Assembly (NCBI GenBank): GCA_017621195.1
Contig: JAGATO010000182.1
Span: 1-12,773 of the forward strand
DNA: 12,773 bases
Direction of reading: 5' to 3'
DNA from: Bacillota bacterium
GTDB taxonomy: Bacteria; Bacillota; Clostridia; Peptostreptococcales; Anaerovoracaceae
The position numbers and the translations under genes are program-made. Of this stretch, positions 12,501 to 12,773 are shown in pieces. Under the pieces are notes generated by a model. It saw only the letters and a program-made list of their open reading frames with translations, had not been told where the DNA came from and did no database searches. Numbering within the stretch: position 1 is the stretch's first letter; the number at the start of each line of letters is the position of its first letter.

Positions 12501-12773
12501 CGGTTTTCTATATTTTTTTTCATGATGAATACAAAAAGATAGGAGAAATATGAAAATCTATATTTTTGATCTTTTGACGGCTAAATTATAGACCTTTTTG
12601 CATTTTCTATAAATCGGTGATGAGTTCAAGCTATTGTATAGGAGTTTTTGAGATTATCCTAGAAAATCGCTTTGTGAGAAACAAAAAATATAGCGAAATG
12701 AGAGAAATGTAATAATCTGTTACAAAAAATGAAAAAAATACACAAATGACCCTATAAAATAGCGAATCAAAAA
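12501..12773. other. AT-rich upstream region with repeated CTATA elements
   Basis: About 270 strongly AT-rich bases without a supported gene. TCTATATTTTT occurs at 12507 and 12557, and TCTATAAAT at 12606, a spacing of 50 and 49 bases. ATAGCGAA occurs at 12690 and 12759. A 13-codon frame MKIYIFDLLTAKL at 12550 has AGGAG close in front but is too short to support. The contrast with the GC-rich genes suggests a promoter/regulatory region of a gene beyond the window. Confidence 0.4.

Noticed and set aside
12474..12552. Small frames MSALSKANVRFS... (12474) and MKIYIFDLLTAKL (12550) as peptides
   Set aside because: The first has its AGGAGG tract 20 bases away. The second is 13 codons long with a ribosome site only 4-5 bases away. 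Neither resembles a known leader peptide.

Overview
The window looks like a moderately GC-rich anaerobic Firmicute of the class Clostridia, possibly gut-associated. The reasons are an scfB-type SCIFF-peptide radical SAM maturase (a near-signature gene of Clostridia), purine-rich AGGAGG ribosome binding sites, an S-layer-homology (SLH) surface protein, a class D-type sortase core, and pieces of conjugative-element genes common in gut Firmicutes. No species can be named from the sequence alone.

Left part (1-4392) is orderly. A truncated minus-strand gene, resembling L-2-amino-thiazoline-4-carboxylic acid hydrolases, diverges from a four-gene plus-strand cluster: SCIFF maturase (scfB), free methionine-(R)-sulfoxide reductase, MutT-like Nudix hydrolase and an ion-transporter-superfamily permease. 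The genes are closely spaced and end in two consecutive terminator-like hairpins, so they are probably one operon. The usual scfA precursor-peptide gene is not in front of scfB.

Middle part (4393-7618) is one large secreted surface-protein gene of about 1004 codons: signal peptide, carbohydrate-binding-like N-terminus, Listeria-Bacteroides-type repeat, beta-sandwich repeats and a C-terminal SLH domain. It has its own extended -10 promoter and an upstream palindrome. As given it is broken by three one-base frameshifts, all at runs of C.

Right part (7619-11305) is a gene graveyard. In order it holds a fragment of a membrane sensor protein, a fragment of a giant conjugative-element SNF2 helicase/methylase, a sortase core without its membrane anchor, an AAA-family ATPase (DUF4143 type) interrupted by an in-frame TAA, the last ~52 codons of a tyrosine recombinase on the minus strand, and the middle of a second surface protein. 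The block is bracketed by an imperfect 40-bp direct repeat: the last codons of the SLH gene plus the sequence just after its stop recur at 11266-11305, directly behind a promoter that resembles the SLH promoter. This suggests a second SLH gene collapsed here, or recombination between two SLH loci.

After this come one intact gene of unknown function (11327-12256), a strong terminator hairpin, a possibly structured segment and an AT-rich, repeat-containing stretch to the window end that is probably the upstream region of a gene outside the window. No rRNA, tRNA, CRISPR array or complete mobile element was seen. I did not find a convincing new multi-gene system. The most unusual material is the fragment mosaic with its flanking SLH-tail repeat, the orphan maturase, the cysteine-altered sulfoxide reductase and the two overlapping inverted repeats in front of the ATPase.
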